Shown: positions 6,726-14,469, numbered from the stretch's first letter. The stretch is DNA of 18,662 bases from DAOTEJ01 sp035454085 (GCA_035454085.1 DAOTEJ010000053.1:1-18662), one strand, 5' to 3'. The notes: generated by a model from the letters alone, not told the origin. Translations and numbers: made by a program.

Positions 6726-7373
6726 ATGCTCAAGCTGTACTCGTACTTCCGTTCCTCGGCCTCGTACCGCGTGCGCATCGCGCTGGCCTGGAAGGGCCTG
6801 CCGGCCGAGATCGTCCCCGTGCATCTGGCGCGCGAGGGCGGACGCCAGTTCGCGCCGGAGTTTCGCGCGCTCAACCCCGCAAGCCTGGTGCCCGTGCTCG
6901 TCGATCAGGGGCACGCGCTCACGCAGTCGCTGGCGATCATCGAGTACCTTGAAGAGACCCACCCCGAGCCGCCCCTGCTGCCGCGCGGCGCCCTTGCGCG
7001 CGCCCAGGTGCGTGCGGCGGCGCTGGCCATCGCCTGCGAGATTCATCCGCTGAACAATCTGCGCGTGCTGCGCTACCTGGTGCGCGAGCTCGGCGCGAGC
7101 GAGGACGCCAAGAACGCCTGGTACCGCCACTGGGTGGAGCAGGGCCTGGCGCAGCTCGAGGAGCAGCTCGCCGCGCAGGCGCAGGGCGGCCCCTATGCGT
7201 GCGGGGCCGAGGTCACGCTGGCCGACGTGCTGTTGGTGCCGCAGATCTTCAACGCGCAGCGCTTCGAGTGCCGGCTCGACCACGTGCCGCGCCTCATGCA
7301 GGCCTTCGAGGCCTGCATGCGCCTGCCCGCCTTCAGCGAGACCCAGCCGAAGCTTCAGCCGGACGCGGAGTAG
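6726..7373 (+). CDS. maiA: Maleylacetoacetate / maleylpyruvate isomerase (GST zeta type)
   Basis: This 215-residue cytoplasmic glutathione-dependent enzyme isomerises maleylacetoacetate to fumarylacetoacetate, or maleylpyruvate to fumarylpyruvate. The zeta-class GST signature SSASYRVRIAL is at residues 10-20, including the serine that activates glutathione. The thioredoxin-like half ends with NPASLVPVLVDQG and the glutathione-binding QSLAIIEYLEETHPEPPLLP. The helical half contains HPLNNLRVLRYL and the ADVLLVPQIFNAQRF segment typical of the family. Length is normal. It closes the run that starts with the short FAH-family hydrolase, which acts on the isomerised product. The short hydrolase favours maleylpyruvate (gentisate route, NagL role) over maleylacetoacetate, but the sequence alone does not decide. 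Its last 41 bases overlap the end of the convergent mltB gene. Confidence 0.9.
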   Translation: MLKLYSYFRSSASYRVRIALAWKGLPAEIVPVHLAREGGRQFAPEFRALNPASLVPVLVDQGHALTQSLAIIEYLEETHPEPPLLPRGALARAQVRAAALAIACEIHPLNNLRVLRYLVRELGASEDAKNAWYRHWVEQGLAQLEEQLAAQAQGGPYACGAEVTLADVLLVPQIFNAQRFECRLDHVPRLMQAFEACMRLPAFSETQPKLQPDAE

Positions 7374-8523
7374 TCGCTGTGCCGCCGGGCGCCGCCGCTG
7401 CCGCCGCACCGCGCTCGGCGGTGGCGCGCTCTGCGCCGCCGCCCTCGGTCGGGGCGCGCTCGCCTGGCGCGGCCGCCGGGCGCTTCGCCGCCGGGGTGGC
7501 GGCACGCGCCGCCGCGAGCATCTGCGCGAACTCCAGCACCGCGGTGGCGTAGAAGTAGCTGCGGTTGTAGCCGAGCACCGCGGCGTAGGAGCGCGTGCCC
7601 ACGCGCCAGTCGCGCACCACGCTGCCATCGGCCTGCACCACCGGCAGGTCGACGAGCAGCACGAGCGTCTCCGGCGCCAGCGGCGCGGCACTCGTCACCC
7701 CGCGAGCCTGCAGCTCGGACCACGGAAACTTGGCCTCGATGCCGCGGCCCAGGGCCTCGGCGGTCGCCTCGTCGGCCACGGCCTCGAGCATGGCCGGCTC
7801 GCCTGCCTGCCAGCCATGCTGCACCAGGAAGTTGGCAACCGAGCCGATCGCGTCGGCGGGGCTGCCGGCCAGGTCGATGCGGCCGTCGCCGTCGTAGTCG
7901 AGCGCCCAGCGCCGCATCGAGCCCGGCATGAACTGCGGCAGGCCCATCGCGCCCGCGAACGAGCCCTGGGCGTTGCGCGCGTCGAGCGCGCGCTCGCGTC
8001 CGAGCAGCAGGAACTGCTCGAGCTCGGCGCGGTAGTAGTCGGCGCGACGCGTGTAGTCGAAAGCGAGCGTCATGAGCACGTCGAGGATGCGGAAGCGCCC
8101 GGTGATGCGGCCGTAGTAGGTCTCGATGCCGATGATCGCCACGATCACCTCGGCGGGCACGCCGAACTGCTCCTGCGCGCGCGCCAGGGTGGCGGCGTTC
8201 GCTTCCCAGAAGGCCAGGCCCGCGGCCAGGCGCGCAGGCTCGAGGTAGCGGCTGCGGTAGGTGGTCCAGTTGCGCTGGCCGTAGGCGATCGGCGGCTGCA
8301 TCAGGCGCTCGACGCGCGCGTCGTAGCGCGCGCTGTCGAGCAGGCGCGCCAGGGCCTGCTCGTCGCCGCCATGCCGTGAGACGAACTCCGCCAAGAAGGC
8401 CTGCACCTCGGGGCGGGTGGAGTAGGGCGCACGCGCAGGCGCGGCGGGCTTCTTCTTGGTGGTCGCGAGCGAGGGCGAGGCGACGAGCGCGGCAAGGAGC
8501 GCGAGGCAGGTGCGGCGTTGCAT
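7333..8523 (-). CDS. mltB: MltB-type lytic murein transglycosylase
   Basis: This 396-residue exported enzyme cleaves the MurNAc-GlcNAc bond of peptidoglycan, forming 1,6-anhydro ends. A signal peptide covers about residues 1-20; no lipobox is seen, so it is likely soluble periplasmic rather than a lipoprotein. The catalytic glutamate is Glu134 in IGIETYYG. FAGAMGLPQFMPGS (189-202) is the family hallmark, and DYDGDGRIDL (209-218) is the EF-hand-like calcium loop known in E. coli Slt35/MltB. After about residue 345 the protein runs into a 50-residue Ala/Pro/Gly-rich tail of low complexity. The last codons of that tail overlap the convergent isomerase gene. It lies 25 bases after the transglutaminase gene and is probably the last gene of the moxR operon. 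Confidence 0.93.
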   Translation of the reverse strand: MQRRTCLALLAALVASPSLATTKKKPAAPARAPYSTRPEVQAFLAEFVSRHGGDEQALARLLDSARYDARVERLMQPPIAYGQRNWTTYRSRYLEPARLAAGLAFWEANAATLARAQEQFGVPAEVIVAIIGIETYYGRITGRFRILDVLMTLAFDYTRRADYYRAELEQFLLLGRERALDARNAQGSFAGAMGLPQFMPGSMRRWALDYDGDGRIDLAGSPADAIGSVANFLVQHGWQAGEPAMLEAVADEATAEALGRGIEAKFPWSELQARGVTSAAPLAPETLVLLVDLPVVQADGSVVRDWRVGTRSYAAVLGYNRSYFYATAVLEFAQMLAAARAATPAAKRPAAAPGERAPTEGGGAERATAERGAAAAAAPGGTATTPRPAEASAGSR

Positions 8524-8548
8524 CAGGGCGGTGGATCGGGGCTGGGGA

Positions 8549-10609
8549 TCAGGACTGCGGGCGGGGCCGGAAGCGGTGCACCGCGCGTCGCAGGGCGCGC
8601 ACGCGGGCGGCGGCGTCGGGCGGGCTGGGTGCGTAGCGTAGCGCTTCGAGTTCGGTGCTCAGTGTCTGGGCGGCGCGGGCGTCGGCCTCGACCAGGCCGC
8701 GCCGCGCCCGGCGCGCGAGTTCGCGCGGGCCGATCCAGGGGGGGGCATCGACGCCCGCGGCGGCGAGCCGCTCGCGCAGGCCGTCCCAGGCGAGCGCAAG
8801 GGGATCGCGTGCGCGCCGCGTGCGCCACAGGGCAAGGCCGGCCGCGCCCAGGCTCAGCGCCGCGATCGCCACCGCAAACGCAATCGCCAGGCCGTGCCAG
8901 TCGGGATCCAGCCCCAGGCGGCGCACAAGATTGCGCTGGCGCTCGGGCGAGTAGCTCAGCACCCACTGGTTCCAGGTGTTTTGCAGCGCCTCGGCGCCGA
9001 AGCGCAGTTGGCGCACCCAGTCGGCTCCCACCACCAGTCCGGCACCGGGCAGCAGGCCGGCCTCGCGCGCCGCGCGGGTGGCGCCGCGTTCCACGCGCGA
9101 GGGCGCGACCGCCGCGGTGGGATCGAGCCGCACCCAGCCGCGGCCCTGCAGCCAGGCCTCGACCCAGGCGTGGGCGTCGGATTGGCGCACCGTGAACTGG
9201 CCGTCGGCGGGATTGAGTTCGCCACCCTGGTAGCCGGTCACCACCCGCGCCGGAATGTCGAGGGCGCGCAGCAGCACCGCGGTGGCCGAGGCGTAGTGCT
9301 CGCAATACCCGGCGCGGGTCTCGAACAGGAAGTCGTCGACGGCGTGCTCGCCCAGGGGCGGCGGCTCGAGCGTGTAGCGGTAGTCCTCGCGCCGGAAGCG
9401 CTGCAGCACCGCCTGCACCAGGGCGACGTCGGCGCCGGGCGGGTGCTGCGCGCGCAATTGCGCGGCGAGCGTCTGGGTGCGCGGGTTCAGTCCCGGCGGC
9501 AGCTCGACCCAGTTGCGCAGCTCCAGGGCCGAGGTGTCGGCGCCGGCCGAGTAGCGCAGTGCCGAGCTGGCGTCGTAGCGCAGGCGCGCGTCCACGGGCG
9601 CGGCCGAGACCAGCTCGAGCTCGGGCGTGAGCCGCGCGCGCAGGCCGGGGGCCGCCGGCAGGGCGAGCGGAAGGTCGAGCGCGAGCAGCCAGTCCCGGCG
9701 GTGCGGCTCGAGGGTCACGGTGTAGTCGATGCGGCTCGCGGGGTCGGCGTCGATCCGCGGCCGGGTGGCCGGCACGACGCGCTCGCCGGGCTGGGAGGCA
9801 CGCCAGGTTCGGCCGTCGTAATGGTCGAACACCGGACCGCGCCAGTAGAGCGCCTCGGGCGGCGGCACGGGGCCCTGGAAGCTCGCGCGCAGGGCGATCT
9901 CGTCGCTCTCGATGAGGCGGCTGATGCTGCCCGGACTCATGCTGTTGGACAGGCCGGTGATGCCCGCCGCCTCGGCGCCGCCGGGCAGGCGCCACAGCGG
10001 GCCCTGCACTCGCGGGAAGAGGACGAACAGCACGAGCGTGAGCGGCAGCGCCTTGAGCATCAGGCCGCCCACCAGGCGGGCCTTCTCGGCTGCGGGTGCG
10101 TCGTCCGGGCCGTGGCTGACCGACACGAGCACGAAGAACAGCGCGCCGACCGCCGCGGTCACGAGCAGCGCCACACCGAGGCCCTGGCCGCGCAGGAATT
10201 GCGTGAGCAGCAGAAAGAAGCTCAAGGTGATGACCACGTAGATGTCGCGCCGTGCGCGCAGCTCCAGCAGCTTCAGCCCCAGCAGCAGCAGCAGGAAGCT
10301 CACGCCGGCCTCGCGCCCCAGCACCGTGCGGTACTGGGCGAGCAGGCCCGCCACGACCGCCACGAGCAGCGCCAGCATCAGCCAGCGGCCCGGCAGCGGA
10401 CGCCGTGCCAGCGCCAGCGCCAAGCGGGTGCCGATCAGGCCGAGCACGGCGAACGCGACCCAGGCCGGCACGTGCGGCAGTTGCGGCGCCACCACCAGGG
10501 CCACGGCGGCGAGCAGCCACACCGTGTCGCGCAGCTCGCGCGCGGCAGGCGAGACCTGGGGGCCGAGCAGGGCACGCCATCGCGCGAACCGTGAAGAGGC
10601 GGCACTCAT
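8549..10609 (-). CDS. TgpA-like membrane transglutaminase (DUF3488/DUF4129)
   Basis: This 686-residue inner-membrane protein has about six N-terminal membrane helices (roughly 28-200), a periplasmic transglutaminase-like domain, one membrane helix near 573-596 and a cytoplasmic C-terminal domain of DUF4129 type. The papain-like triad is visible as Cys436 (GYCEHYAS), His480 (SDAHAWVEAW) and Asp496 (VRLDPTAA). The layout matches TgpA of Pseudomonas aeruginosa, reported as essential there; the substrate of the family is not firmly known. It follows the DUF58 gene by three bases, in the conserved order MoxR, DUF58, transglutaminase. All catalytic residues are present, so it is probably active. 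A larger alternative reading frame on the same strand is arginine-rich shadow sequence. Confidence 0.92.
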   Translation of the reverse strand: MSAASSRFARWRALLGPQVSPAARELRDTVWLLAAVALVVAPQLPHVPAWVAFAVLGLIGTRLALALARRPLPGRWLMLALLVAVVAGLLAQYRTVLGREAGVSFLLLLLGLKLLELRARRDIYVVITLSFFLLLTQFLRGQGLGVALLVTAAVGALFFVLVSVSHGPDDAPAAEKARLVGGLMLKALPLTLVLFVLFPRVQGPLWRLPGGAEAAGITGLSNSMSPGSISRLIESDEIALRASFQGPVPPPEALYWRGPVFDHYDGRTWRASQPGERVVPATRPRIDADPASRIDYTVTLEPHRRDWLLALDLPLALPAAPGLRARLTPELELVSAAPVDARLRYDASSALRYSAGADTSALELRNWVELPPGLNPRTQTLAAQLRAQHPPGADVALVQAVLQRFRREDYRYTLEPPPLGEHAVDDFLFETRAGYCEHYASATAVLLRALDIPARVVTGYQGGELNPADGQFTVRQSDAHAWVEAWLQGRGWVRLDPTAAVAPSRVERGATRAAREAGLLPGAGLVVGADWVRQLRFGAEALQNTWNQWVLSYSPERQRNLVRRLGLDPDWHGLAIAFAVAIAALSLGAAGLALWRTRRARDPLALAWDGLRERLAAAGVDAPPWIGPRELARRARRGLVEADARAAQTLSTELEALRYAPSPPDAAARVRALRRAVHRFRPRPQS

Positions 10610-10612
10610 CGC

Positions 10613-11599
10613 TCAGACCCGGGCCAGGGCCAGTGCATCGAGGCAGGCGCGGCGGTGCGCCTCGCCTTCGGCGGCGGCGAGCTGCGCGCCGGGAAGCTTC
10701 AGGCCGTAGCGCAGCCCGGCGGCTTCGGCGTCGAGCACCCAGCGCGCCAGGCGCGCCAGTCGTGCCTCGGGGTCGAGGTGGCCGGGCAGGGCGGCGTAGT
10801 CGAGCGCCAGTTCGCCGCCGCGGCTTTGCTCGAAGAGCTTGACGCTGAGCGTGTCGCTGCGCGCCGCCAGGCGCCAGGCGATGGCCTTGCGCGGGTCGCC
10901 GCTCTGGTAGGGGCGCACTCCGGCGAAGTGCTCGCCGCTCAGGCCGGAAGCACCGCCGTCGAGCGCTCCGGCGGACTGGGCGGGCAGGGGCGGGGCGTCG
11001 TCTTCGGGCCGCGGCCAGACCAGCACTGATTGCGCCGGCTGCACGCTGGCCCAGGCGCGCCACAGCCCGAGCGGAAAACGCGTGGCCAGCAGCACGCGCG
11101 GGGCGGCCAGCGGGCCACGCCGCGCCGTGGGCACGGCCACGCTCGCCTCGACCCGCGCGCGGCCGGGCACGTCCACACTGCTCACCGGCCCGGCAGGCGC
11201 GGCGTCGGGGCCACGCGCCGACAGCGCAAGAGCGCGGCGCGGCCGAGGCGACTCACTGGCTAGCAGCAGGCGAAACACCGCGGGCTCGCCGCAGAACACC
11301 GGCTCGGCACCCGCACCGCGCACCTGCAGGCCCGCCAGGTTGGCGTGCGTGGCGTGCATTGCCACGAAGGCGATCGAGACCACGAAGAAGGTGAGCAGAA
11401 ATCCCAGCTGCAGGCCGTAGTTGATCGCGCCGATCAGCAGAGCCAGCATGGCGGCGGCGAACACCAGGCCGGCGCGGGTGGGCAGGATGTAGACGCGGCG
11501 CGAGTCGAGCACGATCTCGCCGGCCTCGGGGCCGGAACGGCGCGCAATCCAGTCGCCCACGCGCAGGGCGAGGGCCTCGGCAGCAAGCTTCATCGGCAT
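10613..11599 (-). CDS. DUF58 domain-containing protein
   Basis: This 328-residue protein has two closely spaced N-terminal membrane helices (about 40-80) after a short basic segment, then a cytoplasmic part ending in the DUF58 region. The family motif GEHFAGVRPYQSGDPRKAIAW, split here around the GD turn, is clear, followed by WRLAARSDTLSVKLFEQ. DUF58 proteins resemble von Willebrand A domains and are encoded with MoxR ATPases, which may act on them as chaperone-like partners. The ATG at 11599 was taken; a second ATG two codons later (11593) is equally possible, and neither has a clear Shine-Dalgarno. The upstream extension inside moxR is cysteine-rich shadow sequence and is excluded. The stop is three bases before the transglutaminase start, so expression is likely coupled. 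Confidence 0.88.
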   Translation of the reverse strand: MPMKLAAEALALRVGDWIARRSGPEAGEIVLDSRRVYILPTRAGLVFAAAMLALLIGAINYGLQLGFLLTFFVVSIAFVAMHATHANLAGLQVRGAGAEPVFCGEPAVFRLLLASESPRPRRALALSARGPDAAPAGPVSSVDVPGRARVEASVAVPTARRGPLAAPRVLLATRFPLGLWRAWASVQPAQSVLVWPRPEDDAPPLPAQSAGALDGGASGLSGEHFAGVRPYQSGDPRKAIAWRLAARSDTLSVKLFEQSRGGELALDYAALPGHLDPEARLARLARWVLDAEAAGLRYGLKLPGAQLAAAEGEAHRRACLDALALARV

Positions 11600-11630
11600 G
11601 GGCCGCGTGGCGGCGGTGTGCTTCCCGAAC

Positions 11631-12551
11631 TCAGACCGGCACGCCTTGCAGGAGTTGCAGGACCAGCTCGCGGCCGGCCAGCACCCGGCCGGTGCCGCGC
11701 TCGGCCGCGCGCATGCGGTGGCCGGCCACGGCGGGCAGCACGCTTTGCACGTCTTCCGGGATGAGGTGGCCGCGGCCATCGAGCCAGGCCCAGGCGCGGG
11801 CGGCGGCGAGCAGGGCGAGCCCCGCGCGCGGGCTCAGGCCCTCGAGGTAATGCGCCGGGTTGCGCGAGGCGGCCAGCAGCGCCTGCACGTAGTCGAGCAG
11901 GGCGGGCGCGGCGTGCACGCGCGCCGCTGCGGCCTGGGCCGCGAGCAGGTCGGCGGGCCGGGCCTGCGCGGGCAGGTGGCGCAGCATCTCGCGCCGCGAA
12001 TCGCCGGCGAGCAGGGCGCGCTCGGCCGCGCGATCGGGGTAGCCCAGGCTGATGCACATCAGGAAGCGGTCCAGCTGCGACTCGGGCAGCGGAAAGGTGC
12101 CGATCTGGTGCAGCGGGTTCTGGGTGGCGATCACGAAGAAGGGCTCGGGCAGCGGTCGGGTGAGCCCATCGACCGAGACCTGCCCTTCCTCCATGGCCTC
12201 GAGCAGGGCGCTCTGGGTCTTGGGACTGGCGCGGTTGATCTCGTCGGCGAGCAGGACTTCGCTGAAGATCGGTCCGGGATGGAACACGAACTGGCCCGTG
12301 TTGCGCTCGTAGACTGAGACACCGATCACGTCGGAGGGCAGCAGGTCGGCGGTGAACTGGATGCGCCGAAACGGCAGGCCCAGCGAGATCGCCAGGGCGT
12401 GGGCCAGGGTGGTCTTGCCCACCCCCGGCGCGTCCTCGATGAGCAGATGGCCGCCCGCGAGCAGACAAGTCAGTGACAGGCGCACCGAAAGTTCCTTGCC
12501 AACCACGACTTGACCTATCTGGCTGGCGGCGGAGCGGAATTTCTCTAACAT
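11631..12551 (-). CDS. MoxR-family AAA+ ATPase
   Basis: This 306-residue cytoplasmic AAA+ ATPase is of the MoxR/RavA clade. Walker A APGVGKT is at residues 41-47, Walker B VLLADE at 99-104, INRASPKTQSALLEAMEE follows immediately, and the sensor 1 segment is FFVIATQNP. The C-terminal lid domain (about 200-306) contains the SPRAGLALLAAARAWAW helix typical of the family. MoxR proteins are thought to remodel or activate client proteins, often the VWA/DUF58 protein encoded next door. The start ATG at 12551 (MLEKF) was chosen because MoxR proteins usually begin close to this helix; a further-upstream in-frame start would run into the divergent deacetylase gene. It is the first gene of the moxR-DUF58-tgpA-mltB run. 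Confidence 0.93.
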   Translation of the reverse strand: MLEKFRSAASQIGQVVVGKELSVRLSLTCLLAGGHLLIEDAPGVGKTTLAHALAISLGLPFRRIQFTADLLPSDVIGVSVYERNTGQFVFHPGPIFSEVLLADEINRASPKTQSALLEAMEEGQVSVDGLTRPLPEPFFVIATQNPLHQIGTFPLPESQLDRFLMCISLGYPDRAAERALLAGDSRREMLRHLPAQARPADLLAAQAAAARVHAAPALLDYVQALLAASRNPAHYLEGLSPRAGLALLAAARAWAWLDGRGHLIPEDVQSVLPAVAGHRMRAAERGTGRVLAGRELVLQLLQGVPV

Positions 12552-12586
12552 GAGGTCAGAACTAGACGTTGGCGGGGCGGGAGACG

Positions 12587-13513
12587 ATGGTCCATACCGG
12601 CTTTTACACACACGGGGCCTGCGCGGCTCACGAGATGGGATCCTGGCATCCAGAGAGCCCGGAGCGGCTTGCGGCCATCCAGGACCAGTTGATCGCCTCG
12701 GGGCTGGCTCAGCACCTGGAGCACTACGACGCGCCGCAGGCGCCCTTCGAGGCCATCGCCCGGGCGCACGACCAAGCCTACATCGAGAAGCTGCGCGCCA
12801 GCGTCCCGCACCAAGGCTACTGGCCGGTCGATCCCGACACGACGATGAACGTGCACACGCTGCGCGCGGCGCTGCACGCGGCCGGTGCCGCCATCGACGC
12901 GACCGACCGGGTGATCGCCGGCGAACTGGCCAACGCCTTCTGCGCCGTGCGCCCGCCCGGCCACCACGCGCGGCACAAGGCGGCGATGGGCTTCTGCTTC
13001 TTCAACAACGTGGCCATCGCCGCGCGCCACGCGCTCGAGGCGCACGGGCTCGAGCGGGTGGCGGTGATCGACTTCGACGTGCACCACGGCAACGGCACCG
13101 AAGAGATCCTGGCGAACGACCCGCGGGTGCTGATGGCGAGCTTCTTCCAGCACCCCTTTTACCCCTACACCGGGGCCGAGAATCCGGCGCCCAACATGCT
13201 CAATGTGCCGGTGCCCGCGGGCAGCGGCGGAGACGTGGTGCGCGAGCTCGTCGACACGCAATGGCTGCCGCGACTCGATGCCTTCGCGCCCCAGATGATC
13301 TTCATCTCGGCGGGCTTTGATGCGCACCGCGAGGACGATCTGGGGCAGATGGGCCTGGTCGAGGCCGACTACGCCTACATCACCCGGCGCCTGATGGAGG
13401 TGGCGGACCGCCACGCCCGGGGCCGCATCGTCAGCCTGCTCGAGGGTGGCTACAACCTCTCGGCGCTGGCGCGCAGCGTGGTGGCGCACGTCAAGACCCT
13501 GGCGCAGCTCTGA
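12587..13513 (+). CDS. Histone deacetylase-family amidohydrolase
   Basis: This 308-residue zinc-dependent deacetylase belongs to the class II HDAC / acetylpolyamine amidohydrolase family. The tandem active-site histidines are His126-His127 in RPPGHHARHKAAMGFCFFNN. Zinc ligands are Asp164 and His166 in DFDVHHGNG and Asp245 in SAGFDAHRED. The transition-state tyrosine is Tyr289 in LEGGYNLSAL. All active-site residues are present and length is normal, so it should be active. Bacterial members deacetylate small amides such as acetylpolyamines, or proteins; the substrate is not readable here. The ATG at 12587 follows a GGGAG ribosome-binding sequence at tight spacing. It is divergent from moxR, with 35 bases between the starts. 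Expression of the two may be linked, but I see no convincing promoter pair. Confidence 0.93.
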   Translation: MVHTGFYTHGACAAHEMGSWHPESPERLAAIQDQLIASGLAQHLEHYDAPQAPFEAIARAHDQAYIEKLRASVPHQGYWPVDPDTTMNVHTLRAALHAAGAAIDATDRVIAGELANAFCAVRPPGHHARHKAAMGFCFFNNVAIAARHALEAHGLERVAVIDFDVHHGNGTEEILANDPRVLMASFFQHPFYPYTGAENPAPNMLNVPVPAGSGGDVVRELVDTQWLPRLDAFAPQMIFISAGFDAHREDDLGQMGLVEADYAYITRRLMEVADRHARGRIVSLLEGGYNLSALARSVVAHVKTLAQL

Positions 13514-13518
13514 GGCGC

Positions 13519-13545
13519 AGCGCTCCCCGTGCCTGACGGGGCGCT
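13519..13545 (+). terminator. Hairpin after the deacetylase gene, possible terminator
   Basis: Six bases past the stop codon, CCCCGT and ACGGGG pair around a GCCTG loop. The stem is extended by AGCG/CGCT across a two-base bulge. No T-tract follows, so termination by this element alone is uncertain. Its placement between two plus-strand genes fits a transcript end. Confidence 0.35.
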
Positions 13546-13583
13546 TGCCTAAGCGCGCGATGTCGCGGAGCATGACCCATCGC

Positions 13584-13590
13584 AGGGAGA
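13584..13590 (+). promoter_or_regulatory. Shine-Dalgarno of the enoyl-CoA hydratase-like gene
   Basis: AGGGAGA lies seven bases upstream of the ATG at 13598 and fixes that start. It is one of the clearer ribosome-binding sites in the window. Confidence 0.7.
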
Positions 13591-13597
13591 CGCCCCG

Positions 13598-14404
13598 ATG
13601 AACGCACCCCATAGCCCCACCGACCTCGAACCCTTCGTGCTCGCCGAGCATGCGGGGGGCGTGGCCACGCTCACCCTCAATCGCCCGGCGCAGTTCAACG
13701 CGCTGTCGGAAGAGATGATGGCGGCGCTCGGGGCGGCGCTCGACGCCGTCGCGCAGGACGCCAGCGTGCGGGTGGTGGTGATTGCCGGCGCGGGCAAGGC
13801 CTTCTGCGCCGGACACGACCTCAAGCAGATGAAGGCCAAGGCCGCGCTCGACTACTACCGCGCCTTGTTCGCCGACTGCAGCCGCCTGATGCAGAAGATC
13901 CAGGCGCTGCCGCAGCCGGTGATCGCGCGCGTGCACGGCGTGGCCACGGCGGCCGGCTGTCAGCTGGTGGCCAGCTGCGATCTGGCGGTGGCGGCGGATG
14001 CGGCGCGGTTTGCGGTGAGCGGCATCAACGTGGGCCTGTTCTGCTCGACGCCGGGGGTGGCGCTGTCGCGCAACGTGCCGCGCAAGCAGGCCTTCGAGAT
14101 GCTGGTCACGGGCGAGTTCGTCGACGCGCGCGAGGCGCTCGCGCGCGGGCTGGTGAACCGCGTGGTGGCGGCGGGCGAGCTCGACGCCGAGGTGGCGCGC
14201 CTGGCGCAGGCCATCATCGCCAAGCCCGCCAAGGCAATCGCGCTGGGCAAGGCGCTGTTCTACAAGCAGATCGAGATGGGGGGCGCGGCCGCCTACCAGC
14301 TCGCGGGCGAGACCATGGCCTGCAACATGATCGACGAGGTCGCGCAGGAAGGTGTGCAGGCCTTCATGGACAAGCGCCGGCCGAGCTGGGCACCGCCGTC
14401 CTGA
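13598..14404 (+). CDS. Enoyl-CoA hydratase/isomerase-family protein (ECHDC3-like), catalytic glutamates absent
   Basis: This 268-residue protein has the crotonase fold. The first oxyanion-hole segment is AFCAGHDLKQM (69-79) and the second is VATAAGCQLVASCDLAVA (115-132). Counting from GCQL against rat enoyl-CoA hydratase, the position of Glu144 is Gln122 and that of Glu164 is Gly142, so neither hydratase acid/base is present. The AGHDLKQMKA segment and the GLFCSTPGVALSRNVPRKQAFEML region resemble the ECHDC3 subgroup, whose reaction is not well defined. Hydratase activity is unlikely; isomerase, hydrolase or CoA-binding roles are possible. A good ribosome-binding site precedes it. It sits between the deacetylase and a secreted unknown with no evident pathway partner. 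Confidence 0.9.
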   Translation: MNAPHSPTDLEPFVLAEHAGGVATLTLNRPAQFNALSEEMMAALGAALDAVAQDASVRVVVIAGAGKAFCAGHDLKQMKAKAALDYYRALFADCSRLMQKIQALPQPVIARVHGVATAAGCQLVASCDLAVAADAARFAVSGINVGLFCSTPGVALSRNVPRKQAFEMLVTGEFVDAREALARGLVNRVVAAGELDAEVARLAQAIIAKPAKAIALGKALFYKQIEMGGAAAYQLAGETMACNMIDEVAQEGVQAFMDKRRPSWAPPS

Positions 14405-14423
14405 ACGTGCAGCTTTGCATGCA

Positions 14424-14448
14424 GGACGCGCCCGTCCGGAGCGCGTCC
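14424..14448 (+). other. Inverted repeat between the hydratase-like gene and the secreted unknown
   Basis: GGACGCGC and GCGCGTCC form a perfect 8-bp stem around a 9-base loop, 20 bases after the hydratase stop and 21 bases before the next ATG. It is directly preceded by the palindrome TGCATGCA (14416-14423). No T-tract follows. It may be a weak terminator, an attenuator or 5' UTR structure, or an operator. Confidence 0.4.
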
Positions 14449-14469
14449 AACCAACCCGGAGCGGACCCC

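Noticed and set aside
8894..10594. 566-codon plus-strand frame opposite the transglutaminase
   Set aside because: It is Gln/His/Arg-rich low-complexity translation, an antisense shadow of a gene with an intact Cys-His-Asp triad.
8523..11063. 846-codon alternative minus-strand frame over the transglutaminase and DUF58 genes
   Set aside because: It is arginine/alanine/proline-rich without domains. The overlapping frames carry complete transglutaminase and DUF58 motifs.
12569..12586. TTG start six codons upstream of the deacetylase ATG
   Set aside because: The ATG at 12587 has a GGGAG upstream and the protein begins in the expected place. The TTG has no ribosome-binding site.
14407..14469. GTG start 21 codons upstream of the secreted protein
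   Set aside because: It would bury the signal peptide internally and includes the hairpin region. ATG 14470 has GGAG at good spacing.
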